From Hymenobacter frigidus (lineage in GTDB: Bacteria > Bacteroidota > Bacteroidia > Cytophagales > Hymenobacteraceae): a stretch of DNA of 64,000 nt. The translations under genes were made by a program, and so were the position numbers. Positions 16,935 through 25,156 of the stretch are shown here, one piece after another (the stretch's first letter is position 1; each line of letters opens with the position of its first letter). The DNA is taken from positions 1 through 64,000 of the forward strand of contig NZ_BMGY01000027.1 of the NCBI RefSeq assembly GCF_014640435.1. Reading direction: 5' to 3'. The notes beneath the pieces are model-generated. The model saw only the letters and a list, made by a program, of their open reading frames with translations, was not told where the DNA came from and searched no databases.

Positions 16935-18881
16935 CTACCGCAGCACCGTTTCCAAGGTCACCGCCGTCACTTTGGCGCTCAACTCGCGCACGGCCTGGGC
17001 AATGCCCGCCGCATCGAAGCCGCACTCTTTGTAGAGCTCATCCTGGGTGCCATGCTCCACCACGCGGTCGGGAATGCCGAGGCGGCGCACGGGCATGTTA
17101 ATCCCGTGGTCCGTCAGGAATTCGAGCACGGCCGAGCCGAAGCCGCCGGGCAGGCAGCCGTCTTCCACGGTCACGATGGCGCGGTAGCGGCGGGCGATGT
17201 CGCGGAGCATTTCCTCGTCCAGCGGCTTGCAGAAGCGCATGTCGTAGTGGCCGGCGTCGAGGCCTTCGGCGGCCAGGGTATCGGTGGCGCGTACGGCGTA
17301 GTTGCCGATGTGGCCGATGCTGAGGATGGCCACGCCACCTTCTTCGCCCTCGCGCACCACGCGGCCCGTGCCGATGGCCACGCGCTGTAGCGGCGTGCGC
17401 CACTGCGGCATCACGCCCTCACCGCGCGGGTAGCGGATGCTGAAGGGGCCAGCATTTTCGGGCAGCTGGGCGGTGTACATCAGGTTGCGCAGCTCCTGCT
17501 CGTTCATCGGGGCCGATACCACGATGTTGGGGATGCAGCGCATGTAGGCCAGGTCGTAGCAGCCGTGGTGGGTGGGGCCGTCGGCGCCCACGAAACCGGC
17601 GCGGTCAAGACAAAACACTACGTGCAGGTTTTGCAGGGCCACGTCGTGAATCACTTGGTCATAGCCGCGCTGCATGAACGTGGAATAGATGTTGCAAAAC
17701 GGCACCAGTCCCTGCGTGGCCAGGCCGGCCGAGAACGTCACGGCGTGCTGCTCGGCAATGCCCACGTCGAACGTGCGGGCGGGCAGGGCTTCCATCATGA
17801 TGTTCAGCGACGAGCCCGAGGGCATGGCCGGCGTCACGCCCATGATTTTGTCGTTGGCCTGGGCCAGTTCCAGCAGCGTGTGGCCGAACACGTCCTGGTA
17901 CTTGGGCGGCTGGGGTTTATCGGGCGTTTTCTTCGAGATTTCGCCGGTGATTTTGTCGAACAAGCCCGGGAAGTGCCATAGCGTCTGGTCTTTTTCGGCC
18001 AGCGCGTAGCCCTTGCCTTTCACCGTGACGCAGTGCAGCAGCTTGGGGCCGGGAATGGATTTCAGGTCGTTGAGAATGGTGGCGAGGTGCTGCACGTCAT
18101 GGCCATCCACGGGGCCGAAGTAGCGGAATTTCAGCGCCTCAAACAGGTTGCTTTGCTTGAGCAGCGTGGCCTTCATGGCAGCCTCTACTTTGCGGGCAAT
18201 CTGCTGGGGGTTGGGGCCGAATTTGGAGAGCTTGCCGAGCACATTCCACAACTCGTCACGCACCTTGTTGTAAGTGCGGGAGGTGGTGATGTCGGTAAGG
18301 TATTCTTTGAGCGCGCCCACGTTGGGGTCGATGCTCATGCAGTTGTCGTTGAGGATAACCAGCAGGTTGGAATTCACCACGCCGGCCTGGTTGAGGGCCT
18401 CAAAGGCCATGCCGCCCGTCATGGCGCCGTCGCCGATGACGGCAATGTGCTGGCGGTCAAATTCGCCCTTGTAGTCCGAGGCCACGGCCATACCCAGTGC
18501 CGCCCCGATGCTGGTGCTGCTGTGGCCCACGCCGAAGGCATCGTACTCGCTTTCGCTGCGCTTGGGAAAGCCAGACATGCCGTGGTAGCGGCGGTTAGTG
18601 GGGAACTGCTCGCGGCGGCCGGTGAGAATTTTGTGACCGTAAGCCTGGTGGCCCACGTCCCAAATCAGCTGGTCGTGCGGCGTATTGAAGACGTAGTGCA
18701 ACGCCACCGTCAGCTCAACCACGCCCAGGGAAGCCCCGAAGTGACCGCCGTAAATGCTCACCGAGTCAATAATAAACTCGCGCAGCTCGGTGCTGAGTTG
18801 GACTAACTGCTCGGGGGCGAGCTTTTTGAGGTCGTCGGGCGAGTCAATCGCCGCCAGGAGCGGGCCGGGTTCAACTATCAT
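16935..18881 (-). CDS. dxs: 1-deoxy-D-xylulose-5-phosphate synthase
   Basis: The first enzyme of the MEP isoprenoid pathway, condensing pyruvate and glyceraldehyde-3-phosphate with thiamine diphosphate. The protein has 648 residues, a typical length. Visible signatures are SIYGGHFGASLGVVELTVAL, WDVGHQAYGHKILTGRRE, the ThDP/Mg site GDGAMTGGMAFEALN, YFGPVDGHDVQHL, GIAEQHAVTFSAGLA and DRAGFVGADGPTHHG. The start at 18881 (MIVEPGPLLAAIDSPDDLK) is consistent with family N-termini. It is transcribed alone, divergent from the outer-membrane receptor gene. Confidence 0.97.
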   Translation of the reverse strand: MIVEPGPLLAAIDSPDDLKKLAPEQLVQLSTELREFIIDSVSIYGGHFGASLGVVELTVALHYVFNTPHDQLIWDVGHQAYGHKILTGRREQFPTNRRYHGMSGFPKRSESEYDAFGVGHSSTSIGAALGMAVASDYKGEFDRQHIAVIGDGAMTGGMAFEALNQAGVVNSNLLVILNDNCMSIDPNVGALKEYLTDITTSRTYNKVRDELWNVLGKLSKFGPNPQQIARKVEAAMKATLLKQSNLFEALKFRYFGPVDGHDVQHLATILNDLKSIPGPKLLHCVTVKGKGYALAEKDQTLWHFPGLFDKITGEISKKTPDKPQPPKYQDVFGHTLLELAQANDKIMGVTPAMPSGSSLNIMMEALPARTFDVGIAEQHAVTFSAGLATQGLVPFCNIYSTFMQRGYDQVIHDVALQNLHVVFCLDRAGFVGADGPTHHGCYDLAYMRCIPNIVVSAPMNEQELRNLMYTAQLPENAGPFSIRYPRGEGVMPQWRTPLQRVAIGTGRVVREGEEGGVAILSIGHIGNYAVRATDTLAAEGLDAGHYDMRFCKPLDEEMLRDIARRYRAIVTVEDGCLPGGFGSAVLEFLTDHGINMPVRRLGIPDRVVEHGTQDELYKECGFDAAGIAQAVRELSAKVTAVTLETVLR

Positions 18882-19191
18882 CAGGGCAGGCGTGGGGTGA
18901 TGGGTGACGGGGTGTAACCGCCTGACCCGCTAAAAGATTATCGGGCTGGCACAAAGGTACGACCACAGGCGAAGTGCGGTTGCTGGGCAGCGACAGAATC
19001 GGGGTCTTGGTCGGGGATTTGAGCTTGATAATCTAGTTAATAACAGCGCGCGCGGCTTTGCAACGGACCTTTGCGCATCGGTGAGCCGATTGGGCGGATT
19101 ACTGGTTAAGCACTTGGTCGACCTCTTTTAAAGCCGCAGGCCCGATGCAACCTCCAGTCAAGATTATGGCACTTTGGCCGTTATGAATTGT
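18882..19191. other. Divergent promoter region between dxs and the receptor gene
   Basis: 310 bp without a gene. On the minus strand TACCTTTG at 18952-18959 exactly matches TAnnTTTG and would give dxs a leader of about 65 nt. On the plus strand GACCTTTG near 19066-19073 is a one-mismatch candidate for the receptor gene. No clear operator or hairpin was seen. Confidence 0.5.
18952..18959 (-). promoter_or_regulatory. -7 box candidate for dxs
   Basis: TACCTTTG on the minus strand matches the Bacteroidota -7 consensus, 71-78 nt upstream of the dxs start. No convincing -33 TTG is present. Confidence 0.45.
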
Positions 19192-22143
19192 ATGAAACAA
19201 AAACTACCGGCTAATGCCGTTTTGCTATCGGCCCTGTTGGGCATCAGCCACTTGGTTTCGGGTCAGCAAGCCCCGGCCGGCAGCCGGCCGGCCGTTCTGA
19301 ACGCCGTGCCCCGCGCCGCGGCCGGCCGCGTAACCGGCACCGTGACCGACGCGGCCACCGGCAAACCCGTGTCGTACGCCACGGTGGCCGTGCTGGAAAC
19401 GGGCACGGGCAAAGTGGTGAATGGCGGCGTGTGCGGCGACGACGGTAAGTTTGTGCTGCCCGGCATTCCGGCCGGCACCTACACGGTGCAGGTGAGTTTC
19501 CTGGGTTATAAGAACGAGGAGCGCCCCGGCGTGACCGTGCCCGCCGGCGGGGCCGTGGCCCTGGGAACGGTAGCGCTGGCGGCCACGGCCCAGAAGCTGG
19601 GCGAAGTAGTGGTGACCGGCCAAAAGGCCATCATCGAGGAGCGGGTGGACCGCACGGTGTACAACGCCGAAAACGACCAGACGGCCCGCGGCGGCGACGC
19701 CACCGACGTGCTCAAGCGCGTGCCGTTGCTGAGCGTGGACCTGGACGGCAACGTGAGCCTGCGCGGCAGCTCCAACATTCGGGTGCTCATTAACAACAAG
19801 CCTTCGACCATCGCGGCCAACAGCATTGCCGACGCGCTGAAGCAGATTCCGGCCGACCAGATTAAGACGGTGGAGGTCATCACCTCGCCCTCGGCCAAGT
19901 ACGATGCCGAAGGCTCGGGCGGCATCATCAACATCATTACCAAGCAGAACAACCTGCGCGGCGCTACGCTGGGCGTAGACCTGAGCGTGGGCGTCCGGAG
20001 CAGCAACCTGAGCCTGAACGGCGGCCTGCGCACCGGCAAAATGGGCTTCTCGCTGGGCGGCTTCGGACGGGCGCAGTACAACGTGCCGGGCGAGTTTTCG
20101 AACACGCAGGTGACGCGCAGTATCCTCGACCCTCAGAGGGCCACGACCACGCTGCAATCGGCCGATACGCGTCAGCGGAGCATTTTCGGGCGCTACACCC
20201 TGGGCTGGGACTACGATATCGATAAATTCAACTCCCTGCAGGCCTCGGTAGCCTACGGTACCCGCAGCAGCCAGAACTACCAGGATGGCCTGCTGCGCAC
20301 CAGCTACCAGGGCAATGTTGCCACGGGCAACCCTATCAGCAGCGACCGGCGCGACACGTTCTCGAAGGACCTGTCGGGCACCGTGGATGCCAGCCTGAAC
20401 TACACGCACAACTTTGAGAAGCCGCAGCACGAGTTCAGCATCCTGACCTTATTCAGCCGCAACGACCGCACCAATAGCTTCACCAACAATGTATTGAGCA
20501 CGACCGATGCGAACAGCTTGACCCGCCGTATCGTGAACGATAACCCGAGCTACAACGAGGAATACACGGCGCAGCTGGATTACCAGAACCCCATCAGCAA
20601 AACCCAAATTCTGGAGATGGGCGCGAAGAATATTCTGCGCCGCGTCAATTCCGATTATGCCACCACGTCCTTCGGGGCCAACGGCGAAGTGCGGCCCACG
20701 GTGGGCCTGCTGAGTTCCAACAACGTGTTTACCTACCGCCAGAACGTGACGGCCGCCTACGTGGCTTACACCTTGGGGCTGCCCAAGGGCTTCACCCTGA
20801 AGCCGGGCCTGCGCTACGAATACACCATCATCAGCGCCGATTTTGCTAGTTCTACCACGCCCGTCAATATTCCCGATTACGATGTGCTGGTGCCCAGCGT
20901 GAACTTCTCGCGCAAGCTCTCGAACGGCAACGTGCTGAAGCTGGCGTACAACAAGCGAATTCAACGCCCCTCGCTGCAGTTTCTGAACCCCAACATTAAC
21001 GCCCAGAACCCGAAGAACATCAGCTTCGGCAACCCTACGCTGGACCCCGAATACACCAACAACTTCGAGCTAGGCTACAGCACGGCCTACAAGCGCCTGA
21101 ACCTGAACTTCAGCTCCTTCGTGCGCAACACCACCGGCTCTATTGAGGCCCTGCGCACGGTGCGCGGCCTCGACACGGTGCAAACCAGCTACGCCAACAT
21201 CGGCCGGCAGAACGCCTACGGCGGCAGTCTGTTCGCCAACATCAACAACGGCAAGCTCAGCCTGAACGCCGGCACCGATTTCTACTACGTCACCCTCACC
21301 AACAACGTCCCCGACCGCAATTTTAACGCCGCCAACGAGGGCTTCGTGTTGAGCGGCCGGGTGTTTGGCTCCTACAACTTCACGCCGGTGTGGGGCCTGC
21401 AGGCCTTTGTTTTTTACCGGGGCAACCAAGTGCAGCTGCAGGGCGACCAAAGCGGCTTTGGCGTGTACAGCCTCAGCGTGAAGCGCGACTTTGCCGAGAA
21501 GCGCGGCAGCATCGGCTTCGGAGCCGAGAACTTCTTTTCCGCCTCCGGCATCGTCATCCGCAATAACGTAACCTCGCCCCTCATCGACCAAACCAGCCGC
21601 AACCTGCTGCGCAACCTGAGCTTCAAGGTGAACGTGAGCTACCGCATCGGCAAGCTCACGGTGGACCAACGCCCCCGCCGCAGCAAGAGCATCAACAACG
21701 ACGACCTCAAAGGTGACGGCGGCGGCGGTGATATTGGCGGCGGTGGCGGCGGCGGTGCTCCCGCAGGTGGTGGCGGAGCCCCGGCCGGTGGCGGTGGCCG
21801 CCCGGCTGGCGCACCCGGCAGCCGACCAGCCGGCACTCCCGGAGCCAGTGCGGTGCCCGCCCCCCCCGGTGCCCGCCCCGGCGGCTACCCTGGCGCACCC
21901 GCCGGCACCGCTCCCGTGGTGGCGCCGGGGATGCAGCCAGCCCCCGCTCGCGACTCGACCAAAACCCAGCCCACGGCCCTACCCGGCACCCCAGCCCCAG
22001 CCGTGCAGCCGGCTGACTCTACCGGCCAGCGCCCCGCTGCCCCGGCCGGCAACCTCATCAATGCGCCAGCCAACGCGCCCTCGCCGGGCACGACTACGCC
22101 GGGTGGCACCACGCCCGCCGGCAGCCCCGGCGGCCGACCATAA
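19192..22143 (+). CDS. TonB-dependent receptor-like outer-membrane beta-barrel protein with Gly/Pro/Ala-rich tail
   Basis: About 983 residues. The start ATG 19192 gives the signal peptide MKQKLPANAVLLSALLGISH; ATG 19183 is an alternative. After a CarboxypepD_reg-like domain (GRVTGTVTDAATGKPVSYATV) come a plug domain (DVLKRVPLLSVDLDGNVSL, then RGSSNIRVLINNKP and GSGGIINIITK) and an outer-membrane beta-barrel of the OMP_b-brl_3 type, with many N-x-F/Y strands such as LSFKVNVSYRIGKLTV. The barrel seems to end near residue 820. A further ~160 residues are almost entirely Gly, Ala and Pro with runs of GGGG and PAG. Relatives I know of have only a short tail there. Probably imports or binds a ligand across the outer membrane; the substrate is unknown. 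Confidence 0.88.
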   Translation: MKQKLPANAVLLSALLGISHLVSGQQAPAGSRPAVLNAVPRAAAGRVTGTVTDAATGKPVSYATVAVLETGTGKVVNGGVCGDDGKFVLPGIPAGTYTVQVSFLGYKNEERPGVTVPAGGAVALGTVALAATAQKLGEVVVTGQKAIIEERVDRTVYNAENDQTARGGDATDVLKRVPLLSVDLDGNVSLRGSSNIRVLINNKPSTIAANSIADALKQIPADQIKTVEVITSPSAKYDAEGSGGIINIITKQNNLRGATLGVDLSVGVRSSNLSLNGGLRTGKMGFSLGGFGRAQYNVPGEFSNTQVTRSILDPQRATTTLQSADTRQRSIFGRYTLGWDYDIDKFNSLQASVAYGTRSSQNYQDGLLRTSYQGNVATGNPISSDRRDTFSKDLSGTVDASLNYTHNFEKPQHEFSILTLFSRNDRTNSFTNNVLSTTDANSLTRRIVNDNPSYNEEYTAQLDYQNPISKTQILEMGAKNILRRVNSDYATTSFGANGEVRPTVGLLSSNNVFTYRQNVTAAYVAYTLGLPKGFTLKPGLRYEYTIISADFASSTTPVNIPDYDVLVPSVNFSRKLSNGNVLKLAYNKRIQRPSLQFLNPNINAQNPKNISFGNPTLDPEYTNNFELGYSTAYKRLNLNFSSFVRNTTGSIEALRTVRGLDTVQTSYANIGRQNAYGGSLFANINNGKLSLNAGTDFYYVTLTNNVPDRNFNAANEGFVLSGRVFGSYNFTPVWGLQAFVFYRGNQVQLQGDQSGFGVYSLSVKRDFAEKRGSIGFGAENFFSASGIVIRNNVTSPLIDQTSRNLLRNLSFKVNVSYRIGKLTVDQRPRRSKSINNDDLKGDGGGGDIGGGGGGGAPAGGGGAPAGGGGRPAGAPGSRPAGTPGASAVPAPPGARPGGYPGAPAGTAPVVAPGMQPAPARDSTKTQPTALPGTPAPAVQPADSTGQRPAAPAGNLINAPANAPSPGTTTPGGTTPAGSPGGRP

Positions 22144-22167
22144 TGCCTGATTAGGGTTAGAAAGCCT

Positions 22168-22204
22168 AGTAGGGTGCAGGGTCGTACCCCGCACCCTACT
22201 TTTG
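22168..22204 (+). terminator. Terminator hairpin overlapping a -7 box
   Basis: AGTAGGGTGC (22168-22177) pairs with GCACCCTACT (22191-22200), extended by GGG/CCC, followed by TTTTG. It would end the receptor transcript. The last bases (22197-22204) also read TACTTTTG, an exact TAnnTTTG -7 box 22 nt before the next gene. Confidence 0.65.
22197..22204 (+). promoter_or_regulatory. -7 box candidate for the flippase-like gene
   Basis: TACTTTTG matches TAnnTTTG and ends 22 nt before the ATG at 22227, predicting a leader of roughly 15 nt. No clear -33 TTG was seen because the upstream sequence is a GC-rich hairpin. Confidence 0.45.
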
Positions 22205-22226
22205 TTTAGCCACTCCCCTGTTCACG

Positions 22227-23306
22227 ATGCCCGATAAGACGTTCCCCAACCTGCCTGACGACGACGATGCGCATTTTTTGCAGCGGCTGCAGCCTTCGCG
22301 GCTCATTCTGCCCGTCGTTATCGGGCTGAGCGTGGTGGGCTTCATGTTTTGGCGCAGCTACAAGCCGGGCGGCCTGGCTCCGCTGGCCCACGCCAAATGG
22401 GAGTGGCTGCTCATTACGCTGCTGGTGCTGCTGGCCCGCGATTTTGGCTACATCTACCGCATCCGGAACATTGCCGAGCGCGAGCTGAACTACCGCCAGA
22501 GCCTCGACGTGATTATGATTTGGGAGTTTGCCTCCTGCGTGCTGCCCTCGGCGGTGGGCGGCACGGCGGTGGCGTCGTTTATTCTGAACAAAGAAGGCAT
22601 CACGCTGGGTAAGTCCATGGCCTATGTCATGGTTACGGCCCTGATGGACAACCTGTACTACGTCATCATGGTGCCGCTGGTGGTGCTCATTGCGGGGGCC
22701 GGGCTCTACCCGCACGAAGCCTTGCAGGGCGGCTTCATTGCCACGCTGCGGGTGGCGTTTGTGATTAGCTACGTCTTTGTTTCGGCCTACGCCGGGCTGA
22801 TGCTCTACGCCATTTTCGTCAATCCCCGGTCGGTGCGGCGGCTATTGGTGCGGCTGTTTTCGTGGCGGCTGTTGCGGCGCGGGCAGCGCCGGGCCTACCA
22901 GCACGGCCAGGAAATGATGGATGCCTCGGTGCAGCTGCGCGGCAACCCATTCATTTACTGGTGGCGCGCCGCAGCCAGCACGTTCTTCGTCTGGACGGCC
23001 CGCTACCTGGTCATCGGCTGCCTCATTGCCGCCTTCGTGCCAATGGATACCGACACGTTCCTGTTCATTTTCGCCCGCAACCTCACCTACAAAGTACTGC
23101 TGCTGCTGGCTATCACGCCCGGCGGCGCGGGCATTGTGGAGGGCGCGTTTCCCACGTTTTTCGGCAAGTTTATCGGCACGGCCACGCTCACCAGCTTCAT
23201 GGTACTGCTCTATCGGGTGGTCACGTACTACCTGTACCTGGTGCTGGGCAGCGTGTTTTTGCCGCGCTGGGTGGCGCGGGTATTTCGGAAGGGAGTTAAA
23301 AGCTAA
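22227..23306 (+). CDS. Flippase-like integral membrane protein (LPG synthase transmembrane domain family)
   Basis: A 359-residue inner-membrane protein of the family formerly called UPF0104, related to the transmembrane half of lysylphosphatidylglycerol synthase MprF. Hydrophobic segments begin at ~28 (LILPVVIGLSVVGFMF), ~65, ~100, ~145, ~185, ~255 and ~300. Family-like segments are WEFASCVLPSAVGGTAVASF and the GGAGIVEGAFPTFF stretch near the C-terminus. There is no soluble synthase domain, so it cannot be a full MprF. A lipid or polyprenyl-linked translocation role is inferred. The 3' end of the gene is mirrored in an adjacent palindrome. Confidence 0.87.
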   Translation: MPDKTFPNLPDDDDAHFLQRLQPSRLILPVVIGLSVVGFMFWRSYKPGGLAPLAHAKWEWLLITLLVLLARDFGYIYRIRNIAERELNYRQSLDVIMIWEFASCVLPSAVGGTAVASFILNKEGITLGKSMAYVMVTALMDNLYYVIMVPLVVLIAGAGLYPHEALQGGFIATLRVAFVISYVFVSAYAGLMLYAIFVNPRSVRRLLVRLFSWRLLRRGQRRAYQHGQEMMDASVQLRGNPFIYWWRAAASTFFVWTARYLVIGCLIAAFVPMDTDTFLFIFARNLTYKVLLLLAITPGGAGIVEGAFPTFFGKFIGTATLTSFMVLLYRVVTYYLYLVLGSVFLPRWVARVFRKGVKS

Positions 23307-23471
23307 GAAGCCGTTTGAGTTAGCTAAAATCATTCTGAAACGGTCATGCTGAGCTTGTCGAAGCATCTCTACCGCTTCGCTTGGGCCGGTGCAACGAAGC
23401 GGTAGAGATGCTTCGACAAGCTCAGCATGACCGTTTTATTAACTCAAACAGCTCCTTAACTTTTGACTCCC
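23291..23471. repeat. 181-bp nested palindrome that mirrors a gene's 3' end
   Basis: The core is a perfect 42-bp stem (23338-23379 with 23395-23436, loop of 15 nt) of the GTCATGCTGAGCTTGTCGAA class. An outer inverted pair extends it: 23291-23322 is complementary, with a few mismatches, to 23440-23471 (left GGGAGTTAAAAGCTAAG..., right ...CTTAACTTTTGACTCCC). The left outer arm includes the last codons and stop (23304-23306) of the flippase-like gene, so the gene end has an inverted copy on the other side. Confidence 0.85.
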
Positions 23472-23500
23472 GTCACGAAGTGATTTGCAACGAGTGTAAC

Positions 23501-25156
23501 TTATTGTCCGGCAGTCGGCCGCTGATATGTTTGCCAGAATTCGGGGTGGTGGTCGGGGTATTGCAGTAGCTGGAATATCTCGCTTTCTGCCATGCGCGGG
23601 TCTAATTTTGGGTTCAGGGGCAGGAGCGGAGTAGTTGCGGGCAGCGCCGTAAAATATTCCTCGCACAGCGTTTGGTGATGGTAGGGTGCCTGGCCCAGAA
23701 TCCGACCTGCTTTCACCCCCTGCGCAACGCTGCTGGCCACGTGGTAGCGCCCATTCGCTGACCGCGCGTAGCAAACCGTGTGGTCGGTGCGGCTGTCGGT
23801 ATAAATAGTGTTGTACAAAGCCGAAATTCTATTATGCCGCCCCATGTATTTGTGCGCCACCGCGTTGTAGGTCACGGTGTCGGTTTGCCACAGCGCCTCG
23901 TAGCGCACCACGGCGTAATCGCGCTGCTGCACATAAAACCGGCCCGAATAGCTCGATGTCAGTGAAGAACCCGTACTTCGGTGGGTAGCGCGTTTGACGG
24001 CGAAGCGGATGACGTAAATAGTCTCCGCACCCGCTTGCTGCACGCTGTCGAGATGCAAATCGTACTTGCGCCACCGGCCCGTTTTGAAGAGTGGCGATAT
24101 CCGCACCGGGTCGGCCGCCGCCGAAACAAAACCCTGGCCACCAACCATCAGGTCGCGATAGCGCATAGTCTTTTTCGGTTGAAGCAGCACCCGCGCCTCC
24201 CGCACACGGTGCTGCTCCATTGGCCCCATCATCAGAAAGCCGCCATTGAAGTCGCGGTGACCGGCCGGCTCAAACACCTGGCTCACGTATTCCGCCTCAT
24301 AGCGCAGCGTATCGAAATTGCTCAACCGGCGGTGGGTGTACACCTCCGCCAAGTAATCTGCCTGCTCGTAATTCTTGGGCAGCGCCGCCAGTACTTTTTT
24401 CATAATCTTGCGCGGGTCCAGACTCTCGCCGCGCACCTGCACGCTTTGCAGCTCGTATGCCGCCGGCACCAGCCGCACCGTGAGCGGCGCGCCACCTGCG
24501 TCAGGCCTCACGCTCACAGTGGCGTAGCCCACACTGCTGATTTGCACCACGCCCAGCCCGGCACCGGACAGCGAGAACCGACCCGCGCCATCAGCCACCG
24601 TGCCCACGCCCTGGCCCGGCACCGATACCGAGGCGTAAGGCACGGGACGGCCGGTTTTCTTGTCGAGCACCACGCCGCGCACGGTAGTTCCGGCCGCCGC
24701 CGCCACTCCCGTACGCACCCGTTGCGGGCGGGTGGCGGGGTTGAGCACGCTGGGCGCGGTGCGGGCCACGGCCGCCGTGTCGGCGGTGACCGGACGTACT
24801 TCCCCGCCGGCCGTGGCCCAGTGTGGCGGATTCACACTCCGCAAAAACAGAAACCCATCCACTACCTCGCTCCACGGGCCGGCGAAGGGCCTGTAATCGA
24901 AGGCATAGGTCGTCAGCCGCCGACCCGGCGCGTCGTGCTTCAGGCTCACAAAGGCGTAGTCGGCGGGCTGGGCCAGCAGCTCGGCTTCGAGCGAGCCGGT
25001 GGCGGGCGCGGGCACCGGCTTGGGCTCCTGAAACATAAAGCCGTAGGTGCCGCTGCCGCCCAGCGTGCCGAGAATATACACTTGGTCGGCACCCAACGCC
25101 GCTTTTACGGCGCGGCCCATCGGCCGGTAGTCCTTCATCTCGGCATCATCCAGCAC
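23501..25156 (-). CDS. C-terminal part of a frameshifted erythromycin esterase-like/CarboxypepD_reg protein
   Basis: The open frame of about 551 residues continues the gene that begins at 26063, but one base out of frame. Its first ~110 residues (VLDDAEMKDYRPMGRAVKAA to FLFLRSVNPPHW) complete the C-terminal end of the esterase domain. Residues ~155-235 are a CarboxypepD_reg-like domain (TVRGVVLDKKTGRPVPYASV). The remainder (LDPRKIMKKVLAALPKNYEQ and onward) resembles the large module in the protein at 3674-5644. There is no signal peptide and no good start codon: the first GTG (25154-25156) touches GGAGG directly. It is unlikely to be made as a separate protein unless by frameshift or reinitiation. 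Confidence 0.7.
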   Translation of the reverse strand: MLDDAEMKDYRPMGRAVKAALGADQVYILGTLGGSGTYGFMFQEPKPVPAPATGSLEAELLAQPADYAFVSLKHDAPGRRLTTYAFDYRPFAGPWSEVVDGFLFLRSVNPPHWATAGGEVRPVTADTAAVARTAPSVLNPATRPQRVRTGVAAAAGTTVRGVVLDKKTGRPVPYASVSVPGQGVGTVADGAGRFSLSGAGLGVVQISSVGYATVSVRPDAGGAPLTVRLVPAAYELQSVQVRGESLDPRKIMKKVLAALPKNYEQADYLAEVYTHRRLSNFDTLRYEAEYVSQVFEPAGHRDFNGGFLMMGPMEQHRVREARVLLQPKKTMRYRDLMVGGQGFVSAAADPVRISPLFKTGRWRKYDLHLDSVQQAGAETIYVIRFAVKRATHRSTGSSLTSSYSGRFYVQQRDYAVVRYEALWQTDTVTYNAVAHKYMGRHNRISALYNTIYTDSRTDHTVCYARSANGRYHVASSVAQGVKAGRILGQAPYHHQTLCEEYFTALPATTPLLPLNPKLDPRMAESEIFQLLQYPDHHPEFWQTYQRPTAGQ

